Origin: Deltaproteobacteria bacterium
Lineage (GTDB): Bacteria; UBA10199; DSSB01; JACPFA01
Assembly (NCBI GenBank): GCA_016183235.1
Contig: JACPFA010000010.1
Span: 1-64,000, forward strand
Direction of reading: 5' to 3'
DNA length: 64,000 nucleotides
In this document: positions 17,078 to 25,553 of the stretch, piece after piece
How the letters are laid out: the number at the start of each line of letters is the position of its first letter
Numbering within the stretch: the stretch's first letter is position 1
Program-made: the position numbers and the translations under genes
The notes under the pieces: model-generated
The model's database searches: none
What the model was told of the DNA's origin: nothing
Seen by the model: only the letters and a program-made list of their open reading frames with translations

Positions 17078-18298
17078 ATGACAGCTCAAAAATTAACCAT
17101 CGATAATAAGCCTATTGATAATCTTGTCGCCGAAAAAGGCTTAAACGCGTTATTAGAAAGTGACCCCCTAAAAAAGTTGCATGATGGAAATTCCAACGTT
17201 ACAGAAGAAGAATTGGGCAGCCTTCTTGATGTAGTTAATTCTGGACAGAATGAAATTAACGAAGATGACCGTGCTGACATCTTATCTAAAGTAAATATTA
17301 GTCCAGACCAATTCATAGAACTGGTAAAGGAATACCAAAATAGATTCCCTCAAGGGACAAAGAAAATTGGTTCAAGTCTTTTCCCAGCAGTTTATTCGGA
17401 TGCAATGGCTATCTCGACGTTTTTAAGGAATGAAAACGTTGGATCCCCCCCCCCGCAGAATTCAGTGAATGGGGTTTGGACTCTCGAGGATTTATTTTCT
17501 CCTGATATTTTGAATGCAATAAGGAATAAGAAAGAAATAGTGAAAGGTGGCTTTCGTGTTCACCACGACGCCCAATATCAAGTTCTTCGAATCAACAATG
17601 CTCATGGATGGGATTTAGTTTTCAATATCTGGCTAGATGGAGAAGGAAAAGTCAGTCGTGTCTCCAGGGATGATAGTTCAGATAGAGGCAAGTTTACACA
17701 AGCTATTATTGACATAGAATCCGATAAAATTTTTCTGCCAGGCACAGCGCAAAGATTCGGGATAAATCCTGAAGATATTTCAAAAGCTGCAGAAAGCAAA
17801 AAGTTAGGAGCAGAGTTGACCCAAATTAATACCTCTGATCTTAATTCACTGCCCTCTTCTTTTGAATATCAACAACCTAATACTATTGGTGTACTTCAAG
17901 GAGATGCCCGATTTCTAAACCCCACTGGCAAGATTGATGGCTTGTATACAATGGGAGCTGGTCCTTGTGCAATACTCATCGCGGTTTCAAGAGATTCAGG
18001 TGGCCATGTTACCAATATTGGTATGGCCCACATCGATGGCATGGTTAGGGAACAATATATTGATTCTTTCTTTCAAAGATTGGGCCAAAACGACAAAAAT
18101 ACTATTGAGATACATGTAATTTCAGGGGATGAAGATATTGCCTTCAGAATTCTAAAAGCATCGCAGAATGCAAGCGCCACAATTAGATTTTTTAATGCGG
18201 ATTTTCATGGTGATAGAAGTGACGCTGCCATCGTCGATAGGGAAGGGAAAGTTTATTATGGTTTCAGGGAAGATTTTAGATCTCTTTTTGATTTTTAA
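17078..18298 (+). CDS. unknown protein with a possible CheD/CNF-type Cys-His domain
   Basis: A 406-residue soluble protein with no signal peptide and lower GC than its neighbours. Residues ~1-95 look helical, with acidic loops (VTEEELGSLLDVVNSGQNEI); ~140-230 is a mixed domain. The C-terminal part reads GLYTMGAGPCAILIAVSRDS then GGHVTNIGMAHID: a glycine-preceded Cys at a strand start and a His about 21 residues later, the order seen in CheD and CNF1/VopC glutamine deamidases (Cys-His dyad in a beta sandwich). This suggests a deamidase or related cysteine hydrolase, but the match is short. Possible alternatives are a plain structural domain. Not in an operon. Confidence 0.5.
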   Translation: MTAQKLTIDNKPIDNLVAEKGLNALLESDPLKKLHDGNSNVTEEELGSLLDVVNSGQNEINEDDRADILSKVNISPDQFIELVKEYQNRFPQGTKKIGSSLFPAVYSDAMAISTFLRNENVGSPPPQNSVNGVWTLEDLFSPDILNAIRNKKEIVKGGFRVHHDAQYQVLRINNAHGWDLVFNIWLDGEGKVSRVSRDDSSDRGKFTQAIIDIESDKIFLPGTAQRFGINPEDISKAAESKKLGAELTQINTSDLNSLPSSFEYQQPNTIGVLQGDARFLNPTGKIDGLYTMGAGPCAILIAVSRDSGGHVTNIGMAHIDGMVREQYIDSFFQRLGQNDKNTIEIHVISGDEDIAFRILKASQNASATIRFFNADFHGDRSDAAIVDREGKVYYGFREDFRSLFDF

Positions 18299-18308
18299 GT
18301 TGAACTTA

Positions 18309-19001
18309 TCAGCGGTGTGCTGATTTTAGGGAATTTTTGAATAGGTTGGAATAGCGTTCGGTAACCTTTTGATTCACCGCATCCACCATAAAAAAATCGT
18401 ACATCACCCCATGAGGTTTGCCGGCCTTCACCGCCAGCACTTCAACCTCATAACGCAAATCCCCACTGCGTGGATAATCGGTGATGAGAAATTTGACCCC
18501 CTGTTTGTTTTGTAATTGCCTTACATCGTCTAAACCTTTGACCAAATTAATGGCCTCTTCTTCACTCATAAAACGCCTTTGCTCGGCACGATGGCTATTG
18601 GGCAAATAAGGCAGCTCTACCAATTTTAACAAGGTTGTTTTTTTTATATAGGGTTTGGGCAAAGTGGGATTGCGATGCGAAAAATTAGCCCACCACTGGG
18701 CACGCTCCGCCGTATCAAAGACACTGGCCACTACCCATTTTCCTTGGGGAAAGCCTGTTAAAGCGTCACTGGCAACCACGCCATCGGCGGGGATATCTTT
18801 TAAAGTTACTTGAATAAGCTCTCGAGTTTTTTTGGCCTGCGCTGACGAATCATAGACCCCCTTAACAACCAAATAAACCGGCTCTCCCACTGGAATTGGA
18901 ATGTCGACATTCCAAGGATATCTTTTGGCATGAATGACGCGGGGTAAAAGCGCCAAGCCCACCCCTAGACCGACTAAAAATATTTTGTTTAGAATTTTCA
19001 A
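18309..19001 (-). CDS. exported protein of unknown function
   Basis: A 230-residue protein with an N-terminal signal sequence (ILNKIFLVGLGVGLALLPRV, then IHAKR cleavage region). The mature part is basic with many Trp and Tyr, and contains a region (GEPVYLVVKGVYDSSAQAKK) followed by a YLVVSVFDTAERAQWW-like repeat of sheet and helix, reminiscent of SPOR-type folds, though not clearly one. It overlaps gph by 4 bp (ATGA), so it is translated from the same message. No family recognised. Confidence 0.6.
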   Translation of the reverse strand: MKILNKIFLVGLGVGLALLPRVIHAKRYPWNVDIPIPVGEPVYLVVKGVYDSSAQAKKTRELIQVTLKDIPADGVVASDALTGFPQGKWVVASVFDTAERAQWWANFSHRNPTLPKPYIKKTTLLKLVELPYLPNSHRAEQRRFMSEEEAINLVKGLDDVRQLQNKQGVKFLITDYPRSGDLRYEVEVLAVKAGKPHGVMYDFFMVDAVNQKVTERYSNLFKNSLKSAHR

Positions 19002-19657
19002 TCTGATTCCCCTGCCAACACTTGTTGTAATTCTGTCACCGAGTGAACCAAAATATCGGGCCCTGCTGCTTTTAATTCTTCAATCGGCCTAAACCCATAA
19101 GTAACCCCACAGGTGTTAATTCCACAAGCTCTGCCTGTTCGAATATCCACACTACTATCACCTACCATAAGCCTCTCTTTATTTTTCTGCGATTGCGCTA
19201 GAATGTTGCTCAAAACTTGAGGGTCGGGCTTCATCACTGGATAGGTATCGCCCCCCACCACCCATTTAAAATAGCGTTCAATATTTAACCCTTTTAAAAT
19301 CTTTTCGGTCATTCGCTGGGGTTTATTGCTCACCACCGCTAATTCTATTTCTGGCAGACTTTTTAAAAGTTCACTTATCCCCGCATAAAGTTGGGTGGTG
19401 TCTAGGAGGTGTTGAGCATAATGTTCTTGGAAATTTTTACGAAGCACGGGGAGCCTTGAATCTTCTAAGCTCCCCAACACCTGCCCTATTAAGGCCCGCA
19501 CTCCATGGCCCACAAAACCCGAAATCTCCATTTCTGAAAGTGGGCTCAAGCCAACACTTGCTAAAGCAAAATTAATGGAATTAGCAATATCCTGCCTTGA
19601 ATCGATGAGGGTACCATCTAAATCAAAGATGATGAGGCCATAGGCACGTTTAGCCAT
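18998..19657 (-). CDS. gph: HAD-family phosphoglycolate phosphatase-like hydrolase
   Basis: About 219 residues, start taken at the ATG at 19657, where ATGGCTAA overlaps the upstream stop by 8 bp. HAD motif I is IIFDLDGTLIDSR, motif II is AVVSNKPQR, the cap includes FVGHGVRALIGQVLG, motif III/IV are MKPDPQ and MVGDSSVDIRTG. These residues are all intact. Gph removes 2-phosphoglycolate formed by DNA repair; related HADs act on other small phosphates, so the substrate is only likely. In an operon with the 19650 gene and the exported protein gene. Confidence 0.75.
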   Translation of the reverse strand: MAKRAYGLIIFDLDGTLIDSRQDIANSINFALASVGLSPLSEMEISGFVGHGVRALIGQVLGSLEDSRLPVLRKNFQEHYAQHLLDTTQLYAGISELLKSLPEIELAVVSNKPQRMTEKILKGLNIERYFKWVVGGDTYPVMKPDPQVLSNILAQSQKNKERLMVGDSSVDIRTGRACGINTCGVTYGFRPIEELKAAGPDILVHSVTELQQVLAGESD

Positions 19658-20201
19658 TGACCACTTGGCCCAACTCTTCAACTCGGATCGGCTTTTGTAA
19701 GCTCCCGGCTAAGGGAATAGGATCCTGTGAGTCTTTGGTAATCAGCGAGGTAAGGTAACTGTTGAGTGAAACAAATTTAATCTCAGGATGGTTTTGTTGA
19801 AAGACCTCTAACGCATGTTTGGCACCACTTTGCCCCAACAAAGCCCGTTCAAAAAAGAAAAACGCTGGCCTTTCGGTATCAGCCACTTTTAAGGCTTCTT
19901 CAATAGAAGGAATAATCAAAATATCAAACTTTTTCTCTAAAGATTTTTTGAATACTTCGTGGGTATTGGTTTCTAAATCAACCACCACAACTTTTGGCAG
20001 AGGGCTAACGACCGGCTTAATCGTGTTCATGATTTCTTCATAAGATCGCCGCAAGCGTTTATGCCGTAATTTTGTTCTATAACGATCAAGATCTCGTTCA
20101 ATTTTAGATAATTTTTGATCGAGTTCTAAAAAAGTAGTCATGTGAGGGAACCCCAACCAGTGGATTAAATTTTTTTTAAGATCTGGAAAAGAAAGTTGCA
20201 T
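19650..20201 (-). CDS. degenerate receiver-like protein
   Basis: About 183 residues from the ATG at 20201, which has AAGGGG upstream; an earlier in-frame ATG (20243) falls next to the repeat and lacks one. Residues ~1-70 are helical (LDQKLSKIERDLDRYRTKLR). Residues ~70-183 resemble a response-regulator receiver fold: PKVVVVDLETN (acidic pocket partly changed), FFFERALLGQ at the usual phospho-Asp strand, where Glu replaces Asp, and LQKPIRVEEL with the conserved Lys-Pro. With no phosphorylatable Asp it is probably a pseudo-receiver. Precedes gph in an operon. Confidence 0.55.
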   Translation of the reverse strand: MQLSFPDLKKNLIHWLGFPHMTTFLELDQKLSKIERDLDRYRTKLRHKRLRRSYEEIMNTIKPVVSPLPKVVVVDLETNTHEVFKKSLEKKFDILIIPSIEEALKVADTERPAFFFFERALLGQSGAKHALEVFQQNHPEIKFVSLNSYLTSLITKDSQDPIPLAGSLQKPIRVEELGQVVNG

Positions 20202-20237
20202 AAAAGACCCCTTCAAGATTAGAAAAATCAAATCATG

Positions 20238-20315
20238 TGTCATCCTCGCGAAAGCGGGGATCCAGTGCTTAGTCCTAATTTACAAAACTGGATCCCCGCC
20301 TTCGCGGGGATGACA
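20238..20315. repeat. small REP, TGTCATCC type
   Basis: TGTCATCCTCGCGAAAGCGG... and a complementary CCGCCTTCGCGGGGATGACA at the right, with a spacer containing GGATCCAGT/ACTGGATCC. Same class as 33886-33987 and 84-133. Confidence 0.7.
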
Positions 20316-20410
20316 GCCCGTTTAAAAGTTAATTAACTGTAGGATGGTTTTCTACTAAATTTACTGTGAACCTTTTGTCAAGTAAGTGTTCTAAAATTTT
20401 TGGAGTTCCT

Positions 20411-20830
20411 GTGGAATACAAGATACAAAAAGAAATCCCGGTGCGTTTCTCAGACCTCGACGCCTTGGGCCATGTCAATAACTCCGTTTATTTTACTTAT
20501 ATGGAAGAAGGCCGCATGGAATATTTTAAACAATTTCCCAACATGAATTTCGAGGGACTGCCCAAAGCAAGCTTCATTTTAGCCGATATCTCTTGCCAGT
20601 TTAAATCGCCTGCCTTTTTGGGAGAAACGATGGTGGTTAAACTATGCACCACCCAAATAAAAAATTCTTCGTTTATCATGGAATACCGCTTAGAAGAAAA
20701 AACCTCCGGCCGTTTAGTCGCCACCGGTTCAAGCGTACAAGTTTATTTTGATTATCAAAATAAAAAATCCCTCCCCATCCCCCCAGCGCTCAAAACAACT
20801 TTTGAGAAGATTGAGAATAAAAAATTCTGA
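20411..20830 (+). CDS. acyl-CoA thioesterase, 4-hydroxybenzoyl-CoA/YbgC type
   Basis: About 139 residues from the GTG at 20411, which has GGAG five bases upstream; the longer frame from 20366 has none. Hot-dog fold thioesterase: VRFSDLDALGHVNNSVYFTYMEE (truncated here) holds the catalytic Asp and the DxxGHVNN signature. FadM/YbgC enzymes hydrolyse medium or long acyl-CoA. The substrate is not evident. It stands alone, followed by a composite palindrome. Confidence 0.8.
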   Translation: MEYKIQKEIPVRFSDLDALGHVNNSVYFTYMEEGRMEYFKQFPNMNFEGLPKASFILADISCQFKSPAFLGETMVVKLCTTQIKNSSFIMEYRLEEKTSGRLVATGSSVQVYFDYQNKKSLPIPPALKTTFEKIENKKF

Positions 20831-20848
20831 ACGGGATATTTGTTCAAA

Positions 20849-21121
20849 GTCTTTTTGAAAAGTAGGTGGGCCCTACCCTTGTTTGAAAACATTGTGCAAG
20901 GAACAAGCCCGCACGAAGGCAATACAAATGCTGTCATTGCGAGCCGCTGCTGTCATCCCCCGGCTTGACCGGGGGACCCATGATACCGAGCGTGGCAATC
21001 TCATCGCTTAAACAGAAGAGATTGCTTCACCCTGCTGGGTTCGCAATGACAGATGAGCATCGTAGGGCGAACGGTGCGCGTTTGAAAACAAGGATAGGCC
21101 CTACCTACTTTTCAAAAAGAC
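20849..21121. repeat. nested palindrome: family 4/5 outer arms around CATTGCGAG repeats
   Basis: Outer arms GTCTTTTTGAAAAGTAGGTG... (from 20849) pair with the right arm ending 21121, with few mismatches over ~42 bp. Inside lie GTTTGAAAACATTGTGCAAG (as in 62225 and 49256) and a nested unit starting TGTCATTGCGAG (20932) and ending in CGCAATGACA (21051), with yet another TGTCATCCCCCGG hairpin inside it. Three levels of nesting are visible. Confidence 0.82.
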
Positions 21122-21130
21122 GTGACTCGA

Positions 21131-21241
21131 TTTGCAGATGAAATGGAAGATTGCCACGCTCGCCAACGAGGCTCGCTCGCAATGACATGGAACCCTGCTG
21201 GGCTCTGAATGACATTAGAAGTTAGCTCGCAATGACATCTA
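21131..21241. repeat. cluster of CGCAATGACA repeat fragments
   Basis: Three short pieces (GCTCGCAATGACAT, TCTGAATGACATT, GCTCGCAATGACATC) remain of the CATTGCGAG repeat between the composite palindrome and greA. No gene present. Confidence 0.5.
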
Positions 21242-21715
21242 TTAGAGGAATTTAATTTCTATCACTTCGTATTCTTTAACACCCTTCGCACTCTTGAACA
21301 CAATTGCGTCCCCCACGGTTTTTCCAATTAAAGATTTGCTCAAAGGCGCATCCACAGAAATTTTGCCGACTTTTAAATCAGATTCATGCTTACCCACAAT
21401 CTGATAAGTAACGGTTTCTTCTATTTCGAGTTCTAATAAAGTAACGGTAGCGCCAAAAACGACTTTGTCTGATTTGAGGGTCTGCGGATCAATCACCACG
21501 GCACGAGCAATGGCGTCTTCTAAAAATTGAATCTGGGCTGCGATATGCCCTTGGCGATCTTTAGCCGCATGATACTCGGCATTCTCGCGCAAATCACCAT
21601 GGGCACGAGCAATCTCGATGTCTTTTACATTCTTTAACCGCTCGACAAATCTGTAACGTTTCAATTCTTCTTTTAGTTTTTTTAACCCCTCTGGGGTCAT
21701 GGGTTCTTGCGCCAT
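21242..21715 (-). CDS. greA: transcription elongation factor GreA
   Basis: 157 residues from the ATG at 21715 (MAQEPMTPEGLKKLKEELKR); the upstream 26 codons lie in the preceding gene and are not typical. The N-terminal coiled coil (~residues 8-75) has RENAEYHAAKDRQG, the tip region holding acidic residues that enter the RNA polymerase secondary channel, and the C-terminal FKBP-like domain has GKISVDAPLSKSLIGKTVGD. It rescues backtracked RNA polymerase by stimulating transcript cleavage. Translated after the exonuclease gene. Confidence 0.93.
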   Translation of the reverse strand: MAQEPMTPEGLKKLKEELKRYRFVERLKNVKDIEIARAHGDLRENAEYHAAKDRQGHIAAQIQFLEDAIARAVVIDPQTLKSDKVVFGATVTLLELEIEETVTYQIVGKHESDLKVGKISVDAPLSKSLIGKTVGDAIVFKSAKGVKEYEVIEIKFL

Positions 21716-21716
21716 A

Positions 21717-22319
21717 TTAAAATAACAATCTATATTGCTGCATTTTTTCTTCAGCTTGATCTTTAGATTGAAAATTCTTCCAACTGGTTTCAACCAATTT
21801 TCGGGTTACTTTATCTCTTCCCAAATACGCCACTTCGCCATGCTTCACCCCATAATCATAAACTAACTTGGTCACTTTTACATCGTTGAGGCAATAAGCC
21901 TTCAACTTTTCCAATTCGCCTTGGCGATAATATTGAATAGCATCTAGGCCATGGCCGGTTTTACCAACCCCTAAGGTAGCTTGGGCCACACTATCTAAGC
22001 CCACTCGAAAACCCAACACCTTATTTATTTCTTCTAACAAATCTAAAGAAGGTAATTTTGATACATCAAGGCTCAAATAAGGCTGCAACACCGGCAAATC
22101 AAATTTGTTAGAATTATAACCAATGATCAATTGAGCATCAATGATGGCATTTTCAAACTGGTTTAATTCCGATTCCAGCAAGCATTCATAACGATCCCGT
22201 TGATAAGAATAATAACCCAACACACTTACCCCCAATAAACCATAGTTATTACCCCCCACTTCATCAAAGGTACGCTTGGTTTCTAAGTCAAAAACTAAAA
22301 CATCACCATCAGTTTCCAT
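21717..22319 (-). CDS. DEDD-type 3'-5' exonuclease (predicted RNase H-like, YprB type)
   Basis: About 200 residues from the ATG at 22319, which has GGGAG eight bases upstream and overlaps the HAD gene by 11 bp. The exonuclease residues are in order: VFDLETKRT (Exo I, D and E), IIGYNSNKFDLPVL (Exo II) and AYCLNDVKVTKLV (Exo III with the final Asp). Proteins of this YprB-like class are predicted RNA/DNA exonucleases. The metal-binding acidic set seems complete. It lies between the HAD gene and greA, spaced 1 bp from greA, so they are probably one transcript. Confidence 0.7.
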   Translation of the reverse strand: METDGDVLVFDLETKRTFDEVGGNNYGLLGVSVLGYYSYQRDRYECLLESELNQFENAIIDAQLIIGYNSNKFDLPVLQPYLSLDVSKLPSLDLLEEINKVLGFRVGLDSVAQATLGVGKTGHGLDAIQYYRQGELEKLKAYCLNDVKVTKLVYDYGVKHGEVAYLGRDKVTRKLVETSWKNFQSKDQAEEKMQQYRLLF

Positions 22320-23013
22320 GAGAAATTCTCCCTTCCAGCGCATCAATCCAGGCTATAGAACAAGCACTAAAATTTTCGATCCACTCTAAAGCGCCCGACA
22401 ACTGAGGCTTATCATAACTTGTGGTTAGAGCCACCGCCGGCATTTGTGCGCCCAAGGCTGCTTGCAAACCCCAAGGTGAATCTTCAAAAACCAAACATTC
22501 TTGAGTCAAAACCACTTCGCTCGCCGGCACATGATCACGGTTTAAAAGCCTCAACGCCGTCAGATACCCTTCGGGGTTAGGCTTGCCAAGCCTTACATCA
22601 AGGGCGGCCACAATCACATTAACCAAGTCACTAATGCCCGCTTGAGCAAGCCCAATATCAATTTCAGAACGCAAGGCACCTGAAACAATCCCAATATAGT
22701 AGTGATCGGACAAGGCACGAATAAACTCAATCACCCCTGGCACAAAATGCAGCCCTTGCTCAATCTCTTGCCTAAAAGCCTGCTCTTTTTTTCTAGCCAG
22801 TTCAAGGACCGTTTGAGTGTCAACCTTCTTTCTTTGGTCTTTAAAAATGGCTTGCAAACAAGCCATGTCGTCATAACCTAAGTAACGTTGGTAATAATCT
22901 TCTTCAGTTAACGAAATCCCTTCTTCCTTTAAAATTTTTTGAAACACTTTACAATGAAGCGGTTCATTATCAACAATCACTCCATCAAAATCAAAGAGAA
23001 AAGCCCGCAGCAT
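22309..23013 (-). CDS. HAD-superfamily hydrolase, beta-phosphoglucomutase-like
   Basis: A 234-residue HAD protein: motif I FLFDFDGVIVDNEPLH, motif II GIVSGALRSEI, motif III Lys in RLGKPNPEGYL, motif IV FEDSPWGLQAA. The pattern DxDGVxxDxE plus the short helical cap matches the beta-phosphoglucomutase/phosphatase subgroup. The substrate is unknown; a sugar phosphate is likely. The gene is first in a run with the exonuclease and greA, and a palindrome separates it from hemA. Confidence 0.75.
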   Translation of the reverse strand: MLRAFLFDFDGVIVDNEPLHCKVFQKILKEEGISLTEEDYYQRYLGYDDMACLQAIFKDQRKKVDTQTVLELARKKEQAFRQEIEQGLHFVPGVIEFIRALSDHYYIGIVSGALRSEIDIGLAQAGISDLVNVIVAALDVRLGKPNPEGYLTALRLLNRDHVPASEVVLTQECLVFEDSPWGLQAALGAQMPAVALTTSYDKPQLSGALEWIENFSACSIAWIDALEGRISHGN

Positions 23014-23045
23014 ATTAATCTTACCTCTAAAAATTTAAATTTCCA

Positions 23046-23192
23046 GGGACCTCTAAAAAGGGTCCAGATGCAAGGCGCCCGCAAAGACGCGACCGGAGCG
23101 TATATAGATATACGTGAGGATCGCGTCTTTGTGGGCAATCCTTCGCTTGCGCTCAGGACAGGCTTTGCAGATGGGCCCTTTTTAGAGGTCCC
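23046..23192. repeat. palindromic element, family 2, copy a
   Basis: Left end GGGACCTCTAAAAAGGGTCC and right end GGGCCCTTTTTAGAGGTCCC (23173-23192) are complementary. The core GACGCGACCGGAGCG... and GATCGCGTC is shared with 35087, 42710 and 50365. A short extra insertion (CTTCGCTTGCGCTCAGGACA) sits on the right. The right end supplies the last codons and stop of hemA. Confidence 0.85.
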
Positions 23193-24447
23193 CTTCTTCT
23201 AAACGGAATAGTTCTTTTACCATGGCTAATACCTCTTCATCATCCGAATGTTCTTTAATCACCATCATTGGGTCATGCAACATTTTATGAACTAAACCAT
23301 GAGTTACTTTTTCTAAAGTTTCTCTAAACGCTGCTTCATCTAGATGCTTGCTACTAACGAATTTGCTAAGTTCTTGTTGGCGAAAATTTTCCATCTTTTG
23401 GGTAAGGCTTGACAAAAGCGGTGCTGCATTGAGCTGTAGGGTTTCTCGTCTGAATTTAAAGGCCTCTTGTCGCACAATCTCTTCGGCAAGTTTAGCCTCT
23501 TGTTCACGTTTTTTACGATTCTCAACAATAATGTGACCCAAATCATCAATATTATAAAGGTAAACATTTTCTAATTCATTAACCTCTGGCTCTACATTAC
23601 GCGGCACAGCAACATCGACCACAAACAAAGATTTGCCGGCTCGCACCCGCATGGCTTTACTCACTTGAGTTTTGGTAAGTAAAAACTGATTTGCCTCGGT
23701 GCAAGTTAAGACAATCTCAACATCGGGGAGCCAACGGTCGAAGTTTTCGTAAGGAATCGCTTCGCCATTAAAGCATTGGGCAAGATCAACGGCCTTGGCA
23801 TGAGTGCGATTGGTGACAAAGATTTTTTGAATACCGGCTTGAGCTAAATGCCGCAAAGTTAATTCGGCCATTTTGCCTGCCCCAATCATCAAAAGACCCA
23901 CGGCATTAAGATCACCAAAGATTTGTTTGGCTAGCGTTGCCGCAGCAAAGCCAAAAGAAACGGGGTTTTTGGCCAACTCCGTATCGGTGCGCACTCGCTT
24001 GGCCGCATGAAAACTACGGTGAAAAAATTTATGCAAATGCCCTTTGGCCATTTGACATTGAGCGGCCTCTTGATAGGCGTGCTTAAACTGCCCTAAAATT
24101 TGCGGTTCGCCTACGATCATTGAGTCAAGGCTTGCCGCCACCCTAAAACCATGTTCGATGGCTGCTAAATCAACCAAATAATAAAGATAGGGGTTGAGTT
24201 CTTCTACACTAATTCTAAACCCTTCTGCAAAGGCAAGCCTCACCTTGTTTTCATAATCTACTGGAGCATCTGCCGTTCCATAAACTTCGACTCGATTGCA
24301 TGTTGAAAGAATCGCTAATTCTTCAACCCCTGATTGAATTTTAAAATGACTCAAAAACAAGGGAATGTCTGATTTTGAAACCGCGAGCTTGCCTCGCACT
24401 TCAATGGGAGCTTTATGATGGTTCACTCCCAACACAAAATACTTCAT
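23182..24447 (-). CDS. hemA: glutamyl-tRNA reductase
   Basis: About 421 residues, started at the ATG at 24447 (MKYFVLGVNHHKAPIEVRGK), with the start overlapping the ccsA-like stop by 4 bp. Class I GluTR converting Glu-tRNA to glutamate-1-semialdehyde for tetrapyrrole synthesis. Landmarks: STCNRVEVYG (catalytic Cys), the VGEPQILGQFKHAYQ region, an NADPH-binding MIGAGKMAELTLRHLAQAG (~178-196), and a helical dimerisation domain. The final codons Gly-Asp-Leu and the stop TAA lie in the terminal repeat of the palindrome (23182-23192). The upstream partner resembles HemX. Confidence 0.92.
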   Translation of the reverse strand: MKYFVLGVNHHKAPIEVRGKLAVSKSDIPLFLSHFKIQSGVEELAILSTCNRVEVYGTADAPVDYENKVRLAFAEGFRISVEELNPYLYYLVDLAAIEHGFRVAASLDSMIVGEPQILGQFKHAYQEAAQCQMAKGHLHKFFHRSFHAAKRVRTDTELAKNPVSFGFAAATLAKQIFGDLNAVGLLMIGAGKMAELTLRHLAQAGIQKIFVTNRTHAKAVDLAQCFNGEAIPYENFDRWLPDVEIVLTCTEANQFLLTKTQVSKAMRVRAGKSLFVVDVAVPRNVEPEVNELENVYLYNIDDLGHIIVENRKKREQEAKLAEEIVRQEAFKFRRETLQLNAAPLLSSLTQKMENFRQQELSKFVSSKHLDEAAFRETLEKVTHGLVHKMLHDPMMVIKEHSDDEEVLAMVKELFRLEEGDL

Positions 24448-25235
24448 GAGTGCCGCACTCCCACAAAAGTAAAAATAATGATGACAAATCCTAAACAGGA
24501 GAGCAGCATCCCACGGCGACCCCGCCACTTGGCTGAATAACGACCTTGTAAAAATAACCCATAAATGAGCCAGGCCCCAATGGTCCACAACTGGCGTGGG
24601 TCTTTATAAAAAATGACCCCCCGCACCGAATAGGCCCACATGGCACCTGTAATAATAGCCAAGGTTAGCAACAAAAACCCAGATGACATGGCTCGAGCAT
24701 GGATAATATCCATGGTTTCTAATGAAGGTAGCCTGGTAAAGACGCTCAAAAACTTTTTATGTTTAATTTGAAATTCTTGCAGAAAAAATAAAATGGCCAA
24801 AATAAAACTCAATACAAAAACCGATAAACTCAAAAAACTTAAGACGATATGAATGCTGGCCCAAGGCGAAGTTAGTAAGATGCTAGGTGAGGGTTGAATT
24901 TTTAGATTAAAATACCCCAAAAAAAAGAAAATCGTAGCACCTGGAAAAACTAAAACTCCAACGGCTTTGAGTTTATATTTAAAATTGTAGATCAAATAAA
25001 CCAGTGCCAACAACCAAGCACAGAGAATATAAACAAAAGAAGGATCGAAGCGATTCAATTCTTGCGTTTGATAGAGGTAGCCACCCAAGAAAAGGGTATG
25101 CAGAACCAAAACCGCGGTGGTTAAATGACGAGTGTATTTTAAAATAGTTTCATTTTCAAAGACCAAATAAAGTAAATACCCAAGCGACACAACCAAATAT
25201 AAAATAAGGATAATATTGAAAAAATAGAGTTCCAT
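24444..25235 (-). CDS. CcsA/HemX-like cytochrome c assembly membrane protein
   Basis: A 263-residue integral membrane protein with about eight hydrophobic segments. The ending GAMWAYSVRGVIFYKDPRQL is close to the WxxxxGxxW-type haem-handling region of CcsA/CcmC proteins. Next to hemA and translationally coupled to it (ATGA overlap), which is the HemX arrangement; HemX affects GluTR levels, while CcsA delivers haem to cytochrome c. The sequence alone cannot decide between the two. Confidence 0.7.
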   Translation of the reverse strand: MELYFFNIILILYLVVSLGYLLYLVFENETILKYTRHLTTAVLVLHTLFLGGYLYQTQELNRFDPSFVYILCAWLLALVYLIYNFKYKLKAVGVLVFPGATIFFFLGYFNLKIQPSPSILLTSPWASIHIVLSFLSLSVFVLSFILAILFFLQEFQIKHKKFLSVFTRLPSLETMDIIHARAMSSGFLLLTLAIITGAMWAYSVRGVIFYKDPRQLWTIGAWLIYGLFLQGRYSAKWRGRRGMLLSCLGFVIIIFTFVGVRHS

Positions 25236-25261
25236 AAGATTTTTTTACTCCGGTTAGTCCC

Positions 25262-25290
25262 TTGACAGCTCCATAATTTAAACTTACATA
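25262..25290 (+). promoter_or_regulatory. probable trxA promoter upstream of a palindrome
   Basis: TTGACA (25262-25267), 17 bases, TACATA (25285-25290). The -35 box is perfect, the -10 weak. Transcripts would start near 25297 and read through the 214-bp palindrome before trxA. Confidence 0.4.
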
Positions 25291-25320
25291 AAAAGAAAGG
25301 CTAAACCTAAACTAACGGGT

Positions 25321-25534
25321 AATGTCTTAGTCTTGCAGGGAGAGTGCTTGGGTTGTTGAGGAAGCCATCGCGGAAGCGGCGGGGCCCCCATGCGGGCTAG
25401 CCGGCATGGAAAGCCGAGGCCCGCCTCTGGGCGGGAACGCGGAAGGATTCCGTGCCGGCTAGCCCCATGAGGGTCGCCGCTGGAGCGCGGCTGACGAAAT
25501 AACCCAAGTGCTCTCCCTGCAAGACTAAGGCATT
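25321..25534. repeat. palindromic element, family 3, copy b
   Basis: Arms AATGTCTTAGTCTTGCAGGG (25321 on) and AAGACTAAGGCATT (ending 25534) pair with two mismatches over 34 bp. The core is GAAGCCATCGCGGAAGCGGCGG-like on the left and GGTCGCCGCTGGAGCG on the right, as in the other family 3 copies. Its right end lies 19 bp before the trxA start codon. Confidence 0.85.
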
Positions 25535-25553
25535 ACGAATTAAAGGAGCTTTC

